NCBI GenBank assembly: GCA_964575225.1
Contig: CAZNQW010000007.1
Span: 1-41,237 of the forward strand
Direction: 5' to 3'
DNA: 41,237 nucleotides
Source of the DNA: CAZNQW01 sp964575225
GTDB lineage: Bacteria > Chloroflexota > Anaerolineae > JAAYZQ01
Part shown: piece by piece, positions 27,719-36,434 of the stretch
How positions within the stretch are numbered: the first letter of the stretch is position 1
How the letters are laid out: each line of letters starts with the position of its first letter
Translations under genes and position numbers: made by a program
Notes under the pieces: model-generated
The model's input: the letters and a program-made list of their open reading frames with translations, nothing else
Told to the model about the DNA's origin: nothing
Databases searched by the model: none

Positions 27719-27747
27719 TTGCCCCTTTGCTTATTAACTGGTACAAT
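27719..27747 (+). promoter_or_regulatory. Promoter for the serine biosynthesis cluster
   Basis: TTGCCC (27719-27724), a 17-nt spacer and extended -10 TGGTACAAT (hexamer 27742-27747). Transcription would begin near 27754, leaving a leader of about 135 nt. It lies just outside the right direct repeat of the MITE-like element. Confidence 0.65.
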
Positions 27748-27888
27748 GATGGTGTGTCAGACGGCTCAATGGCGAGGCCGTGTACACGCTCCGCTGCACC
27801 ACCGCACCTTGGGCCTCGCACGCAAGAGATCGTTTGTCATCCAAAACCTAGTCCAACAAACTATTTTATTCTCTCAGGGAGGTGCACG

Positions 27889-28956
27889 ATGTACAAAAAG
27901 CTCTTCATCCCAGGTCCCACCCACGTACGGGACGAGATCCTTCAGGCCCAGGCGGCCCCCATGCTCGGCCACCGCGCCAAAGAGTACGCCAACTTGCAGG
28001 CCGACGTGACGCCCAAGCTCCAACAGATGCTCTACACCCAGCAGCGCGTCTACCTGTTCGCCTCCTCCTCCACGGGCGTCATGGAAGGCGCCGTGCGCCA
28101 GGCATCCACCAAGCGCATCCTCAACACCGTGTGCGGCGCCTTTTCCAAACGATGGCACGATATGACCGTCCGCAATGGATTGGCCTGCGACAAGCTCGAA
28201 GTGGCCCTTGGGCAAGCCGTTACCCCCGAGTTGGTGGACGAAGCCCTGTCGAAAAACGAGTATGATGCCATCACCATCGTCATGAACGAAACCGCGACGG
28301 GTATCATGAACCCAGTGGCCGACATTACCGCCCTGGTTCACGCCAAATATCCTGAGGTCCTGATCCTCGTCGACGCAGTGAGCTGCATGGCCGGTACCAA
28401 GATCGAGTTCGACGCCTGGAATCTGGATGTCTGCCTGGCTGGCGTGCAAAAGTGCTTTGCCCTGCCTGCCGGGTTGACGATCTGCGCCGTCTCGGATCGG
28501 GCCCGCGAGCGAGCGCTGACCGTGCCCAACCGGGGCTACTATTTTGCCTACGACCAGATGGACAAACACTATGAGAAGCACATGACACCCGCCACCCCGG
28601 CCATCAGCTTGATCCAGGCGCTGAACAAGCAGATGGACGACATCCTGGCCGAAGGCCTGGAAAACCGCTGGGCGCGACACATCGAGATGGCCCAGATCGT
28701 TCGGGCATGGGCCAAAAAGAACTTTGCCCTCTATGGCAATGAAAACTATCTCTCCAACACCGTGACGAATGTCGAGAACACGCGGGGGATCAGCGTGGCG
28801 GCCCTCAACGAAGAATTGGGGAAACGCGGTGCCATGATCTCTAACGGCTACGGCGACCTGAAGGAAAAGTGCTTCCGCATTGCCCACATGGGTGACCTCC
28901 AAGTGACCGACATCCGCTGGTTGTTGGAACAGCTCGATGACATCTTGAGCCTCTAG
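27889..28956 (+). CDS. Class V aminotransferase (serine-pyruvate/alanine-glyoxylate or phosphoserine type)
   Basis: PLP enzyme of 355 residues. IPGPTHVRDEIL opens the protein; FASSSTGVMEGAVR (58-70) holds the phosphate-binding turn; VDAVS has D162; GVQKCFALPAGL has the PLP lysine K188. The ATG at 27889 follows GGGAGGTG; the open frame upstream to 27673 crosses the promoter and is rejected. The fold matches the alanine-glyoxylate/serine-pyruvate group. Because serA follows directly, the likely role is phosphoserine aminotransferase (3-phosphohydroxypyruvate to phosphoserine), as proposed for similar gene pairs such as that of Thermotoga. That role is inference. Confidence 0.88.
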   Translation: MYKKLFIPGPTHVRDEILQAQAAPMLGHRAKEYANLQADVTPKLQQMLYTQQRVYLFASSSTGVMEGAVRQASTKRILNTVCGAFSKRWHDMTVRNGLACDKLEVALGQAVTPELVDEALSKNEYDAITIVMNETATGIMNPVADITALVHAKYPEVLILVDAVSCMAGTKIEFDAWNLDVCLAGVQKCFALPAGLTICAVSDRARERALTVPNRGYYFAYDQMDKHYEKHMTPATPAISLIQALNKQMDDILAEGLENRWARHIEMAQIVRAWAKKNFALYGNENYLSNTVTNVENTRGISVAALNEELGKRGAMISNGYGDLKEKCFRIAHMGDLQVTDIRWLLEQLDDILSL

Positions 28957-28995
28957 TGGGCGCTAGGCAGCCCACCTACGCACAAGGAGAGTGTG

Positions 28996-29922
28996 ATGCA
29001 CGTCTTAATCTGTGACTCGGTAGCAGCCGAGACGATTGAAGCCCTGACCGCTGCGGGTATCCAGGTGGATAACCGCCCCACCATCACCGCCGAGGAACTC
29101 GTCCGCGATGCCGCCCAATACGACGGCATGGTCGTCCGCAGCCGGACCAAAATCCGCCAAGACACCATCGATGCCGCGACGAATCTGAAAATTATCGTGC
29201 GGGGCGGCGTGGGCCTGGACAATATCGACGTGGCCTATGCCAAAAGCAAAGGCATTGCGGTCCGCAATACGCCCAAAGCCAGCTCCGATTCGGTGGCCGA
29301 ACTGGCTATCGGCTACCTCTTGGCGCTGGCCCGCCAGATCCCCCAGGCTTCGGCCAGCATGGCTGCCGGGGAGTGGAAGAAAAGCGCCTTCAAGGGCACC
29401 GAAATCGCCGGCAAGACCCTGGGACTGATCGGCTTTGGCAACATCGGTCAGGCTGTGGGTCGCCGGGCAGCAGCCCTGGGCATGAAGGTCCTGTTCTACC
29501 GCCGCTCGGAGGTCCAGGTGCCCTACGCCCAGCAAGTCGGCCTGGAGGATCTGATCGCCCAGAGCGACTATATCTCGCTGCACGTACCCTACTCGGCCGA
29601 AACCGCCAACGTCCTCGATGCCCAAGCCTTTGGCAACATGAAGGACGGCGTGTATATCGTCAACTGCGGGCGCGGCGGCACCCTCGATGAGGATGCCCTC
29701 TACAATGCCCTCCAAAGCGGCAAGGTAGCCGGGGCAGCCCTCGACGTCTTTGCCGACGAAAAGGTGAACCCCGGCAACCCCAAGCTCTTTGAGCTAAAGG
29801 ACGCCAAGGGCTTTTCGTTGGTCATCGGCTCTCCCCACATCGGCGCCAGCACGGTCGAAGGCCAGGCCCGTGTCGGCGGAGAGGTAGCCGAGATCCTCAT
29901 CGACTTTTACCGCAACCAATAG
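28996..29922 (+). CDS. serA: D-3-phosphoglycerate dehydrogenase, short form
   Basis: NAD-dependent 2-hydroxyacid dehydrogenase of 308 residues and first enzyme of serine synthesis. The Rossmann motif is TLGLIGFGNIGQAVGR. Catalytic-region blocks are VRGGVGLDNIDVAYAKSKGI, VNCGRGGTLDEDAL and SPHIGAST with the catalytic His. It lacks the C-terminal ACT or ASB domains, so serine feedback of the E. coli type is not expected. The ATG at 28996 follows AAGGAGA at 5 bases. It lies 39 bp after the aminotransferase and is followed by a terminator hairpin. Confidence 0.88.
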   Translation: MHVLICDSVAAETIEALTAAGIQVDNRPTITAEELVRDAAQYDGMVVRSRTKIRQDTIDAATNLKIIVRGGVGLDNIDVAYAKSKGIAVRNTPKASSDSVAELAIGYLLALARQIPQASASMAAGEWKKSAFKGTEIAGKTLGLIGFGNIGQAVGRRAAALGMKVLFYRRSEVQVPYAQQVGLEDLIAQSDYISLHVPYSAETANVLDAQAFGNMKDGVYIVNCGRGGTLDEDALYNALQSGKVAGAALDVFADEKVNPGNPKLFELKDAKGFSLVIGSPHIGASTVEGQARVGGEVAEILIDFYRNQ

Positions 29923-29927
29923 ACCAT

Positions 29928-29962
29928 CCGGGCAGGCTGTGGGTGAACTACAGCCTGCCCGG
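29928..29962 (+). terminator. Terminator after serA
   Basis: Perfect 13-bp stem (29928-29940 with 29950-29962), 9-base loop, followed by CCCTGTTTTCT. DUF1015 lies beyond it, so read-through or a separate start is needed for that gene. Confidence 0.8.
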
Positions 29963-29996
29963 CCCTGTTTTCTGGTCGCCGTATGAGATCACTTCT

Positions 29997-30023
29997 GTGG
30001 GCAGCGCCTGGTGTGCTGCCCAC
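29997..30023 (+). promoter_or_regulatory. Hairpin upstream of the DUF1015 gene
   Basis: GTGGGCAGC (29997-30005) pairs with GCTGCCCAC (30015-30023). No T-run follows. Its arms share GGGCAG/CTGCCC with the preceding terminator, so the two could form alternative structures. It ends 17 bases before the GGAG ribosome site. Confidence 0.4.
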
Positions 30024-30052
30024 GCGAAATTCCATGAATCGGAGTCATGATT

Positions 30053-31378
30053 ATGGCCAAGATCAAACCCTTCCAGGGGATCCGCTACAACAGCCACAAA
30101 GTCGGCGATTTGAGCAAGGTCGTCAGCCAGCCATACGATCGCATCCAGACCGACCTTCAGGATCGATACTATGACCTTCACCCCTACAACATCGCGCGCA
30201 TCATCAAAGGCCGCGGCTATGAGGGTGATGACGAGCAGCACAACGTTTATACCCGCGCCCGGGACTTTTATCATACCTGGTTGGACGCAGGCTACCTGCT
30301 ACGGGAGCCAACGCCCGCCTTTTACGTCTACCACCAGACCTTTGCCCTACCAGATGGCACAGAGCGAACCCGCAAGGCCTTTATCGCGGCCCTGGAGCTG
30401 GCCGAGTTCAGCGAGGGAATCGTCCTACCCCACGAGCGCACCCTGTCGGGTCCCAAGGTCGACCGCCTGAATTTGCTGCGCGCCACCGCGGCCAACTTTG
30501 GACAGATCTTTATGCTGTACCCCGATGCCGAGAACCGGATCAATATCCTGTTTGACAACGCCATCGCCGGCCAGGCGCCCGACGTGGACGTGCGAGAAAT
30601 CTGGGAAAACGACGTTCGCCAGCAGATGTGGGTCGTCCGAGATCCCGATGTACTTGCCCAGGTCGTCGCCGAAATGCAGCCCAAACGCGGCCTCATCATC
30701 GCTGATGGACACCATCGCTACGAGACGGCCCTCAATTACCGAGGCGAAATGCGGGCACAGCACCCCGAAGCGCCTGCCGATGCAGGTTTCAATTATCGCA
30801 TGGTCACTTTGGTGAGTATGGACGATCCGGGCCTCACCATCCTACCCACCCATCGGGAGATGAACCACTACTCGGCCAAGACCACAGCGCAGATTCTGGC
30901 CGACGCGGCCGAGTACTTTACGGTGACGCCCATGGCCGATCGCGCGGCCCTGGAAGACGCCATGCGCCAAGCCGCAACGGCCGACCGGCGCATCGGCTTC
31001 TATGATGGCCGCTACTACATGCTCCAGCTCAAGAGCCCAGAGATCATGGTCCAGGTTGCGCCCGACCGGGTCGAGGAATGGCGGATGCTCGACGTGAGCA
31101 TCCTCCACGAACTGCTCATCGAGCGAGTGATGGGCATCGACAAGGAAAAGGTGGCGGCCAAGGAAAACATCGACTATCATCGCGACCTGAGCCTGGCATT
31201 AGCGAACGTCGATGCGGGTCAGGCTCAATGCGTCTACATCCTGAACCCAACGCGCATGGCCGAAGTCAAGGCCTGCTCGGACAAGGGCGCCAAGATGCCC
31301 CAAAAGTCCACCGACTTTTACCCAAAGGTCATCACCGGGCTGGTGGCCATGTCGGTGGGCGCTCAGGAGCGGATCTAG
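30053..31378 (+). CDS. DUF1015 family protein linked to serine synthesis
   Basis: Protein of 441 residues of the DUF1015 family. Conserved blocks are KPFQGIRYN, VSQPYDRI (24-31), HPYNIARI, LPHERT (125-130), and ADGHHRYETAL (217-227). The GHHR motif recalls the GxxR nucleotide-binding motif of ParB/sulfiredoxin-fold proteins, a fold that includes free-serine kinases (SerK, SbnI). The ATG at 30053 is chosen because GGAG is 8 bases upstream; the ATG at 30047 is too close. No phosphoserine phosphatase gene is seen in the cluster. A phosphoserine/serine phosphotransfer role is plausible but is my inference; the family has no function that I can state as established. Confidence 0.85.
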   Translation: MAKIKPFQGIRYNSHKVGDLSKVVSQPYDRIQTDLQDRYYDLHPYNIARIIKGRGYEGDDEQHNVYTRARDFYHTWLDAGYLLREPTPAFYVYHQTFALPDGTERTRKAFIAALELAEFSEGIVLPHERTLSGPKVDRLNLLRATAANFGQIFMLYPDAENRINILFDNAIAGQAPDVDVREIWENDVRQQMWVVRDPDVLAQVVAEMQPKRGLIIADGHHRYETALNYRGEMRAQHPEAPADAGFNYRMVTLVSMDDPGLTILPTHREMNHYSAKTTAQILADAAEYFTVTPMADRAALEDAMRQAATADRRIGFYDGRYYMLQLKSPEIMVQVAPDRVEEWRMLDVSILHELLIERVMGIDKEKVAAKENIDYHRDLSLALANVDAGQAQCVYILNPTRMAEVKACSDKGAKMPQKSTDFYPKVITGLVAMSVGAQERI

Positions 31379-31410
31379 ACCCCGGAGCGTGTCGATGTCA
31401 TAGCCATCCG

Positions 31411-31438
31411 AGAGCAGCACGGCCCGCCGTGCTGCTCT
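31411..31438 (+). terminator. Terminator after the DUF1015 gene
   Basis: Perfect 12-bp stem AGAGCAGCACGG/CCGTGCTGCTCT around a 4-base loop, followed by GTCTTGG. Confidence 0.75.
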
Positions 31439-31454
31439 GTCTTGGTCGCCCTAT

Positions 31455-31483
31455 TTGTGAGCGTCCACCCGCTATGCTATAAT
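31455..31483 (+). promoter_or_regulatory. Promoter for surE
   Basis: TTGTGA (31455-31460), a 17-nt spacer and extended -10 TGCTATAAT (hexamer 31478-31483). Confidence 0.75.
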
Positions 31484-31524
31484 CAGTTATCGTCAGAGAT
31501 CAGGAATCCTTGAAAAGAGAGCCC

Positions 31525-32283
31525 ATGACCCATATTCTTCTTACCAACGACGACGGCATCACGGCACCCGGACTGAATGCCTTGTTACAGTCCTTGCGCG
31601 ACCAAGCGCGGGTGACCGTCTTTGCCCCCGATCACAACTGGTCGGCTGCCGGGCATAACAAAACCATGCACAAACCCCTCCGGGTCGATCCCTATCCCCT
31701 GGAAGGGATCGACGCCTATACCTCGACCGGGGCCCCTGCCGACTGTGTGGCCCTGGCCTTGCTGGGGATTTTGCCCGACAAACCCGACATGGTCGTATCG
31801 GGCATCAACCGCGGCCCAAACTTGGGCCACGACGTAACCTATTCGGGCACCGTGGCGGCAGCCATGGAAGGCACGATCTTTGGCCTCCCGGCCGTGGCCG
31901 TGTCTCTGGACAATTCCCAAAACCCCGAGTACGACCACGCCGCTGCCATCGCCGCGAACATCGTCAGGCGGGCCCAAGAGCAGGGCCTGCCTGAGGGCGT
32001 ATTCCTCAACGTAAACGTGCCACCGCTGCCCATCCATGAGATGCGAGGGATCCAGATCACCCGCTTGGGCCGGCGCGTCTACCGCGACGTCCTCGTTGGG
32101 CGCCAGGACCCGAGGGGACGGCCCTATTACTGGATCGGCGGCGAGCCACCAAGCGGCCATCAAGATCAGGGCACCGACATCTGGGCTGTGGCCCATGGCT
32201 ATGTATCGGTCACCCCGATCCATCTAGACATGACAGCCCATGAGTTGATTCCGATCTTGCAGGAATGGTCCCTGGAGATCTGA
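31525..32283 (+). CDS. surE: 5'/3'-nucleotidase SurE
   Basis: Metal-dependent phosphatase acting on nucleoside monophosphates. The protein has 252 residues from the ATG at 31525, which gives the usual start MTHILLTNDDGI with the metal-binding Asp pair. A TTG at 31510 would add five residues and cannot be excluded, since the ribosome site for the ATG is weak. Family blocks are FAPDHNWSAAGH, TGAPADCVALAL, VSGINRGPNLGHDVTYSGTV, and NVNVPP. The nitroreductase gene follows at 46 bp and is probably co-transcribed. Confidence 0.93.
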   Translation: MTHILLTNDDGITAPGLNALLQSLRDQARVTVFAPDHNWSAAGHNKTMHKPLRVDPYPLEGIDAYTSTGAPADCVALALLGILPDKPDMVVSGINRGPNLGHDVTYSGTVAAAMEGTIFGLPAVAVSLDNSQNPEYDHAAAIAANIVRRAQEQGLPEGVFLNVNVPPLPIHEMRGIQITRLGRRVYRDVLVGRQDPRGRPYYWIGGEPPSGHQDQGTDIWAVAHGYVSVTPIHLDMTAHELIPILQEWSLEI

Positions 32284-32329
32284 TCTGGATCGCAAAGAAC
32301 ACCCAGTCCTATCCCACAAGGAGGCTTCG

Positions 32330-32854
32330 ATGGACTTTTGGAACGTGATCGAGCAGAGATACAGCGTTCGTCAGTTTGACCCTCGGGTGGATGTCACATC
32401 CGAGCAGGTGGAACGCATGCTAAAGACGGCCATTGCAGCGCCATCGGCCGGCAATCGCCAGCCCTGGCACTTTTACGTCGTAAGAGATGCAGAACTGCGC
32501 GAGCAGTTGGCCATCGCCGCCTTTGGCCAAAAGTTCATCACCGAGGCGCCGGTGGCCATCGTCGTCTGCACCGACGCAGAACAATCGGCCGATCGCTACG
32601 GTCCGCGCGGGCGCGATCTATACTGCCTCCAAGATACCGCCGTCGCCGCGGAGCACATCTTGCTCGCCGCCGTGGCCTTGGGCTTGGGCGGCTGCTGGAT
32701 CGGCGCCTTTGACGAGGCTCGGGCGGCTGCCGTTCTGGACCTGCCCGATCGACACCGTCCAGTCGCCATCCTACCCGTGGGCAAACCGGCCGGACCACCC
32801 CACACTCGCACTTCTCGGCGGTCTCTGCACAGCGTCGCGACCTATCTCGAATAG
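32330..32854 (+). CDS. Nitroreductase family FMN enzyme
   Basis: Protein of 174 residues. IEQRYSVRQFDPR is the FMN-binding start, APSAGNRQPWHFYVVRD follows, and the LAAVALGLGGCWIGAF block is typical. Such enzymes reduce nitro compounds, quinones or other acceptors with NAD(P)H; the natural substrate cannot be read from sequence. The ATG at 32330 follows AAGGAGG. Confidence 0.88.
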   Translation: MDFWNVIEQRYSVRQFDPRVDVTSEQVERMLKTAIAAPSAGNRQPWHFYVVRDAELREQLAIAAFGQKFITEAPVAIVVCTDAEQSADRYGPRGRDLYCLQDTAVAAEHILLAAVALGLGGCWIGAFDEARAAAVLDLPDRHRPVAILPVGKPAGPPHTRTSRRSLHSVATYLE

Positions 32855-32883
32855 TTGCGGTTTGCCATGAAACCGGGTATAAT
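32855..32883 (+). promoter_or_regulatory. Promoter for ilvE
   Basis: TTGCGG (32855-32860), a 17-nt spacer and TATAAT (32878-32883), starting right after the nitroreductase stop codon. AAGGAGG follows before the ATG at 32910. Confidence 0.75.
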
Positions 32884-32909
32884 CGGATATCAATGACAAG
32901 GAGGAAAGA

Positions 32910-33842
32910 ATGACTCGCTTTGCCTTCTTCAAAGGGCAGATCGTACCCATCGAGGCAGCCAAGGTCAGCGTGATGACCCATGGCCTGAACTATGGCACCG
33001 GCTGCTTTGAGGGTATTCGCGCCTACTGGAACGAATCGGACCAGGAACTCTATGTCTTTCGCCTGCAAGAGCATTACGAGCGACTGCTGCGCTCCTGCCG
33101 AATCCTGCGCATCGCCCTGCCCTACACCGCCCAAGAGCTTGGCCAGATCACCCTCGAGCTGCTCCGTAAAGAGGGATTCCGGCAAGATTGTTACATTCGC
33201 CCCCTGGCGTACAAAGGCGACGAGATCATCGGCGTCCGCCTTCACGATCTCACCGATGAGCTGGCCATTTTCTCCGTTCCCTTTGGCCGCTACATCGAAA
33301 AGGAAGAGGGTGCTCACGTTGGCTTTTCGGCATGGCGGCGGGTAGACGACAATGCCATCCCCGCGCGGGCCAAGATCACAGGGTCCTACATCAACTCGGC
33401 CCTGGCCAAGACCGATGCCATCTTGAACGGCTACGACGAAGCATTGGTACTCACCCAGGATGGACATATTTCGGAAGGCAGCGCCGAGAACTTTTTTCTC
33501 GTGCGCAACGGCCAGTTGGTGACGCCTCCCATCACGGCCAACATCCTGGAAGGCATCACCCGCGACACCATCATGACTCTGGCCTGCGAAGAGCTGGGCC
33601 TGGAAACCATCGAGCGATCCATCGACCGCAGCGAAGTCTATACCTGCGACGAGGCCTTTTTCTGCGGAACCGGCGTGCAGGTCGCGGCCATCACCCAGAT
33701 CGAACACAGACCGGTGGGCACGGGCACTATCGGCCCGGTGGTCAGCCAGATCCGCGATCTGTACTTTGACGTGGTCAAGGGCAAAAACCCCAAATACAAG
33801 CACTGGTGTGCGCCGGTATTTGGGAGCCCGGCAAAGGAGTAG
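32910..33842 (+). CDS. ilvE: Branched-chain amino acid aminotransferase
   Basis: Class IV PLP aminotransferase of 310 residues; last step of valine, leucine and isoleucine synthesis. HGLNYGTGCFEGIRAYW (24-40), IRPLAYKG, PLP lysine K155 in PARAKITGSYINSALAK, and ISEGSAENFFLVRNG are typical of IlvE. D-amino acid transaminases share the fold, but the FEGIRAY motif favours IlvE. It heads a four-gene run ending at 36412. Confidence 0.92.
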   Translation: MTRFAFFKGQIVPIEAAKVSVMTHGLNYGTGCFEGIRAYWNESDQELYVFRLQEHYERLLRSCRILRIALPYTAQELGQITLELLRKEGFRQDCYIRPLAYKGDEIIGVRLHDLTDELAIFSVPFGRYIEKEEGAHVGFSAWRRVDDNAIPARAKITGSYINSALAKTDAILNGYDEALVLTQDGHISEGSAENFFLVRNGQLVTPPITANILEGITRDTIMTLACEELGLETIERSIDRSEVYTCDEAFFCGTGVQVAAITQIEHRPVGTGTIGPVVSQIRDLYFDVVKGKNPKYKHWCAPVFGSPAKE

Positions 33843-33848
33843 GGGCTT

Positions 33849-34757
33849 TTGACGCTGCGTGCCAAGTTCTCGACAGGAGCCCTGCTGGGCGCACTGGTCA
33901 TTGCCGGCATCCTGATCCTCGATGCCTGGTTCCTGCGCTTGATCATCGACAAAGGGCTCTTTGCCCAACGAATCACATTTTGGACCTTTGCCTTGGCGCT
34001 CCTGATCCTGCTCAGCATCCCGGCCATGGCAGTTCTGATCTATCAAACCTTCAGCGTGTTGTCGCTGCACTACCGCCTGGATCGCAACGGCATCTCCATT
34101 CATTGGGCGGGCAACCAGCGCGTCGTCCCCATCCGCGATATTCAGCAAGTGATTCCCGGCAGCCAATTGGGTGAAACCATCGTGCGCAGGCGCGGCCTGC
34201 ATTGGCCGGGCCACGAACGGGGCGATGGCCTGGTGCCGGGCATTGGCCGGACGCGATTTCACGCCACACGCCCGCTGCATGAACAGCTTTTGCTGGTGAC
34301 GCCGGGCCGCACCTTTGGCATATCGCCGGCGAACACGGAGGCATTTCTCAAAGCTTTTGAGGAGCGCAAGGAGCTAGGGCCTAACCGGCTGCTGGACCCG
34401 GAATTCAAACCGGCCCGCTGGTCCACGTGGAAAATATGGACCGACCAGACTGCCTGGATACTGCTGGGTGCGGCCGTGGCCATCAATCTACTGCTCTTTG
34501 GTTTCCTAGCGACTCGGTTTCCCAACCTGGACCACCAGTTGCCGCTTCACTTTAACAACCTGGGGCAGGTCGACCGGATCGGCACCAAGGGGGAGCTTTT
34601 CGCCCTGCCCATCATCGGCTTGATCATTCTGGGGGCCAATTTGGTGTTGGGGCTGGTTCTTTACAAACGCGAGCGCGCCGGATCCTATCTGTTGTGGGGG
34701 GCGGCAGCCACGGCCCAGGCGCTTTTTTGGCTGGCCACCTTTAGCCTCGTCCCGTGA
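33849..34757 (+). CDS. Membrane protein with PH-like and DUF1648-like regions
   Basis: Protein of 302 residues starting at TTG 33849, 6 bases after ilvE, with AGGAG upstream. Two N-terminal helices (about 10-32 and 43-68) precede a beta-rich part resembling a bacterial PH domain (YRLDRNGISIHWAGNQRVVPIRDIQQV). Three further helices follow at the end, with the soluble motif LPLHFNNLGQVDRIGTKGELFALP between them, which recalls DUF1648. Function unknown. The stop overlaps the next start (GTGA). Confidence 0.7.
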   Translation: MTLRAKFSTGALLGALVIAGILILDAWFLRLIIDKGLFAQRITFWTFALALLILLSIPAMAVLIYQTFSVLSLHYRLDRNGISIHWAGNQRVVPIRDIQQVIPGSQLGETIVRRRGLHWPGHERGDGLVPGIGRTRFHATRPLHEQLLLVTPGRTFGISPANTEAFLKAFEERKELGPNRLLDPEFKPARWSTWKIWTDQTAWILLGAAVAINLLLFGFLATRFPNLDHQLPLHFNNLGQVDRIGTKGELFALPIIGLIILGANLVLGLVLYKRERAGSYLLWGAAATAQALFWLATFSLVP

Positions 34758-35587
34758 CACTTCAGATCGGACTCGGGTTCGTTCTGAGCGCTCTGATGGG
34801 AGCGTTGGGCTACTGGCGACAGGCACTGTCCATCAGTGGGGTGGTCGGGGCGGTCCTTGTGGGCACCCTCATTTTCGGCCTGGGCGGCTGGATCTGGGGA
34901 CTGGTGCTGATTACCTTTTTCGTCTCATCCAGTTGGCTGTCCCACTATCGCCGGGCAGCCAAAGAGGCCGTCGCCGAAAAGTTTGCCAAGGGCAGCCGCC
35001 GCGACTTGGGCCAGGCCCTGGCCAATGGCGGTGTGGGGGCCTTTCTGGCTCTGGTCTATGCCCAATGGCCGGACCCCTTGGTCTTTGCGGCGTTTTTGGG
35101 CGTCATGGGGACGGTCAATGCCGACACATGGGCCACCGAATTGGGCGTCCTCAGCCCCGTGGCGCCGCGCCTGATCACCACCGGCCAGGAGATGCCGCCG
35201 GGCACCTCGGGGGCCGTCAGCCGCCTGGGGTTCTGGGCATCCTTTGCCGGCGCCCTGCTCATTGGCGCAGTGGCAACGGCCCTGGCCCAGGCTGAATCGC
35301 TGTGGCAAGGTGGCAGTTGGAGCCTGCGAGCCATTTCCTTTCCGCTCCTCTCAGTCGTCGGCGGATTGGCTGGCTCGGTGTTCGATAGTGTGCTGGGCGC
35401 CACGGTCCAGGGGATCTACTATTGCGATCTTTGTGATAAAGAGACAGAAAGTCCTATCCATCACTGTGGCCGTACCACCCACCCGCTCCGTGGCTGGACC
35501 TGGCTGAACAACGATCTCGTGAACCTGATCGCTTCGCTGGTGGGGGGCGCGCTCGCCGTTTCGATGGCCTGGCTTTTGTGGAGGTAG
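34754..35587 (+). CDS. DUF92 family membrane protein
   Basis: Protein of 277 residues with about six helices, starting at GTG 34754 and overlapping the previous stop. DUF92 signatures are MGTVNADTWATELGVLS, TSGAVSRLGFWASFAGA, GSVFDSVLGATVQG, and CDLCDKETESPIHHCGR. The plant member VTE6 is a phytyl-phosphate kinase, and the family is related to CTP-dependent lipid kinases. A role in isoprenoid or lipid phosphorylation is possible but not shown here. Confidence 0.85.
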   Translation: MTLQIGLGFVLSALMGALGYWRQALSISGVVGAVLVGTLIFGLGGWIWGLVLITFFVSSSWLSHYRRAAKEAVAEKFAKGSRRDLGQALANGGVGAFLALVYAQWPDPLVFAAFLGVMGTVNADTWATELGVLSPVAPRLITTGQEMPPGTSGAVSRLGFWASFAGALLIGAVATALAQAESLWQGGSWSLRAISFPLLSVVGGLAGSVFDSVLGATVQGIYYCDLCDKETESPIHHCGRTTHPLRGWTWLNNDLVNLIASLVGGALAVSMAWLLWR

Positions 35588-35590
35588 CGG

Positions 35591-36412
35591 ATGACACGCA
35601 AGCAAATCGCCCTTATCCTTGTCGCCAACGCCGTGATTTCGACAGTGATCAGCATCGTCGTGAGCCTGTTGTTGAACCGGCCCCAAGAGATCACCGTCGT
35701 AACCTCGCCGACAATTGAGCTGGCAACGACGAGCGCCATGACCGAACAGATCACATCCACACCCGAAGCGGTGGTGCATGTCGTCGCAGCCGGCGACACG
35801 ATCTCGGGCCTGGCCTTCCAATACGATGTGCCCGAGGCTCAGATCATTGCCGCCAACAACCTCGAAAACCCGAACTTTCTTCAGGTGGGAATGCGCCTGA
35901 TCATCCCGGTCGGCGGCCTATCACAGGTCACAGCCACCTTTACCCCAGCACCCACACCCAGTGATACCCCCATCCCCTTTGATCCGCCACCGGCCCTGAC
36001 CGCTACGGCTTCTGCCGCAGCAGGCGCCACGGCAGCCGCCACCGCCCGAGCCACGACGACCCCTCTCCTCACCCCATTACCCGACACGGGCGAGCGCCAG
36101 GTATCGATCTCAGAAGTCCTCTATCCCGGCGATGCGACACAAGAACAGGTCGTCATCACCAACAACGGCTCCCAACTCGCCGATCTGCTGGGTTGGACGC
36201 TGAGCGACTCGAACGGCAACATCTATGAGTTTGGCAATGTCCGGCTGTGGAGCGCGGGCAGCGCGACGGTTCACACCCGCGTGGGTCAGGATGGCAGTCC
36301 TCCCACCAACTATTTCTGGGGGAAACTGGAGGCGATCTGGTCCTCCGGCGAAACGGCCACCCTCAAGGATGCAGAGGGCCAGGTGCTCTCCACCTTTACG
36401 GTCGGACCCTAA
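35591..36412 (+). CDS. Secreted or anchored protein with LysM and lamin-tail domains
   Basis: Protein of 273 residues, 3 bp after DUF92. An N-terminal hydrophobic segment (about 6-28) acts as signal or anchor. A LysM domain (about 58-105, HVVAAGDTISGLAFQYDVPEAQIIAANNL) would bind peptidoglycan. A low-complexity Pro/Thr/Ala linker (about 117-165) is followed by a lamin-tail (LTD) domain (about 172-273, ISEVLYPGDATQEQVVITNNGSQLADLLGWTLSD). It probably sits at the cell wall. Only 22 bp separate its stop from the convergent gene. Confidence 0.85.
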   Translation: MTRKQIALILVANAVISTVISIVVSLLLNRPQEITVVTSPTIELATTSAMTEQITSTPEAVVHVVAAGDTISGLAFQYDVPEAQIIAANNLENPNFLQVGMRLIIPVGGLSQVTATFTPAPTPSDTPIPFDPPPALTATASAAAGATAAATARATTTPLLTPLPDTGERQVSISEVLYPGDATQEQVVITNNGSQLADLLGWTLSDSNGNIYEFGNVRLWSAGSATVHTRVGQDGSPPTNYFWGKLEAIWSSGETATLKDAEGQVLSTFTVGP

Positions 36413-36434
36413 CACCGGCCCACGGCAAAGGGGC

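Noticed and set aside
27673..27888. 72-codon N-terminal extension of the class V aminotransferase
   Set aside because: It crosses the end of the MITE-like element and the promoter, and the family starts at the IPGPT region; GGGAGGTG supports 27889.
32538..34280. 580-codon minus-strand frame opposite the nitroreductase, ilvE and PH-like genes
   Set aside because: It runs across three well-supported genes and their promoter, and the translation resembles no family; GC-rich third positions explain it.
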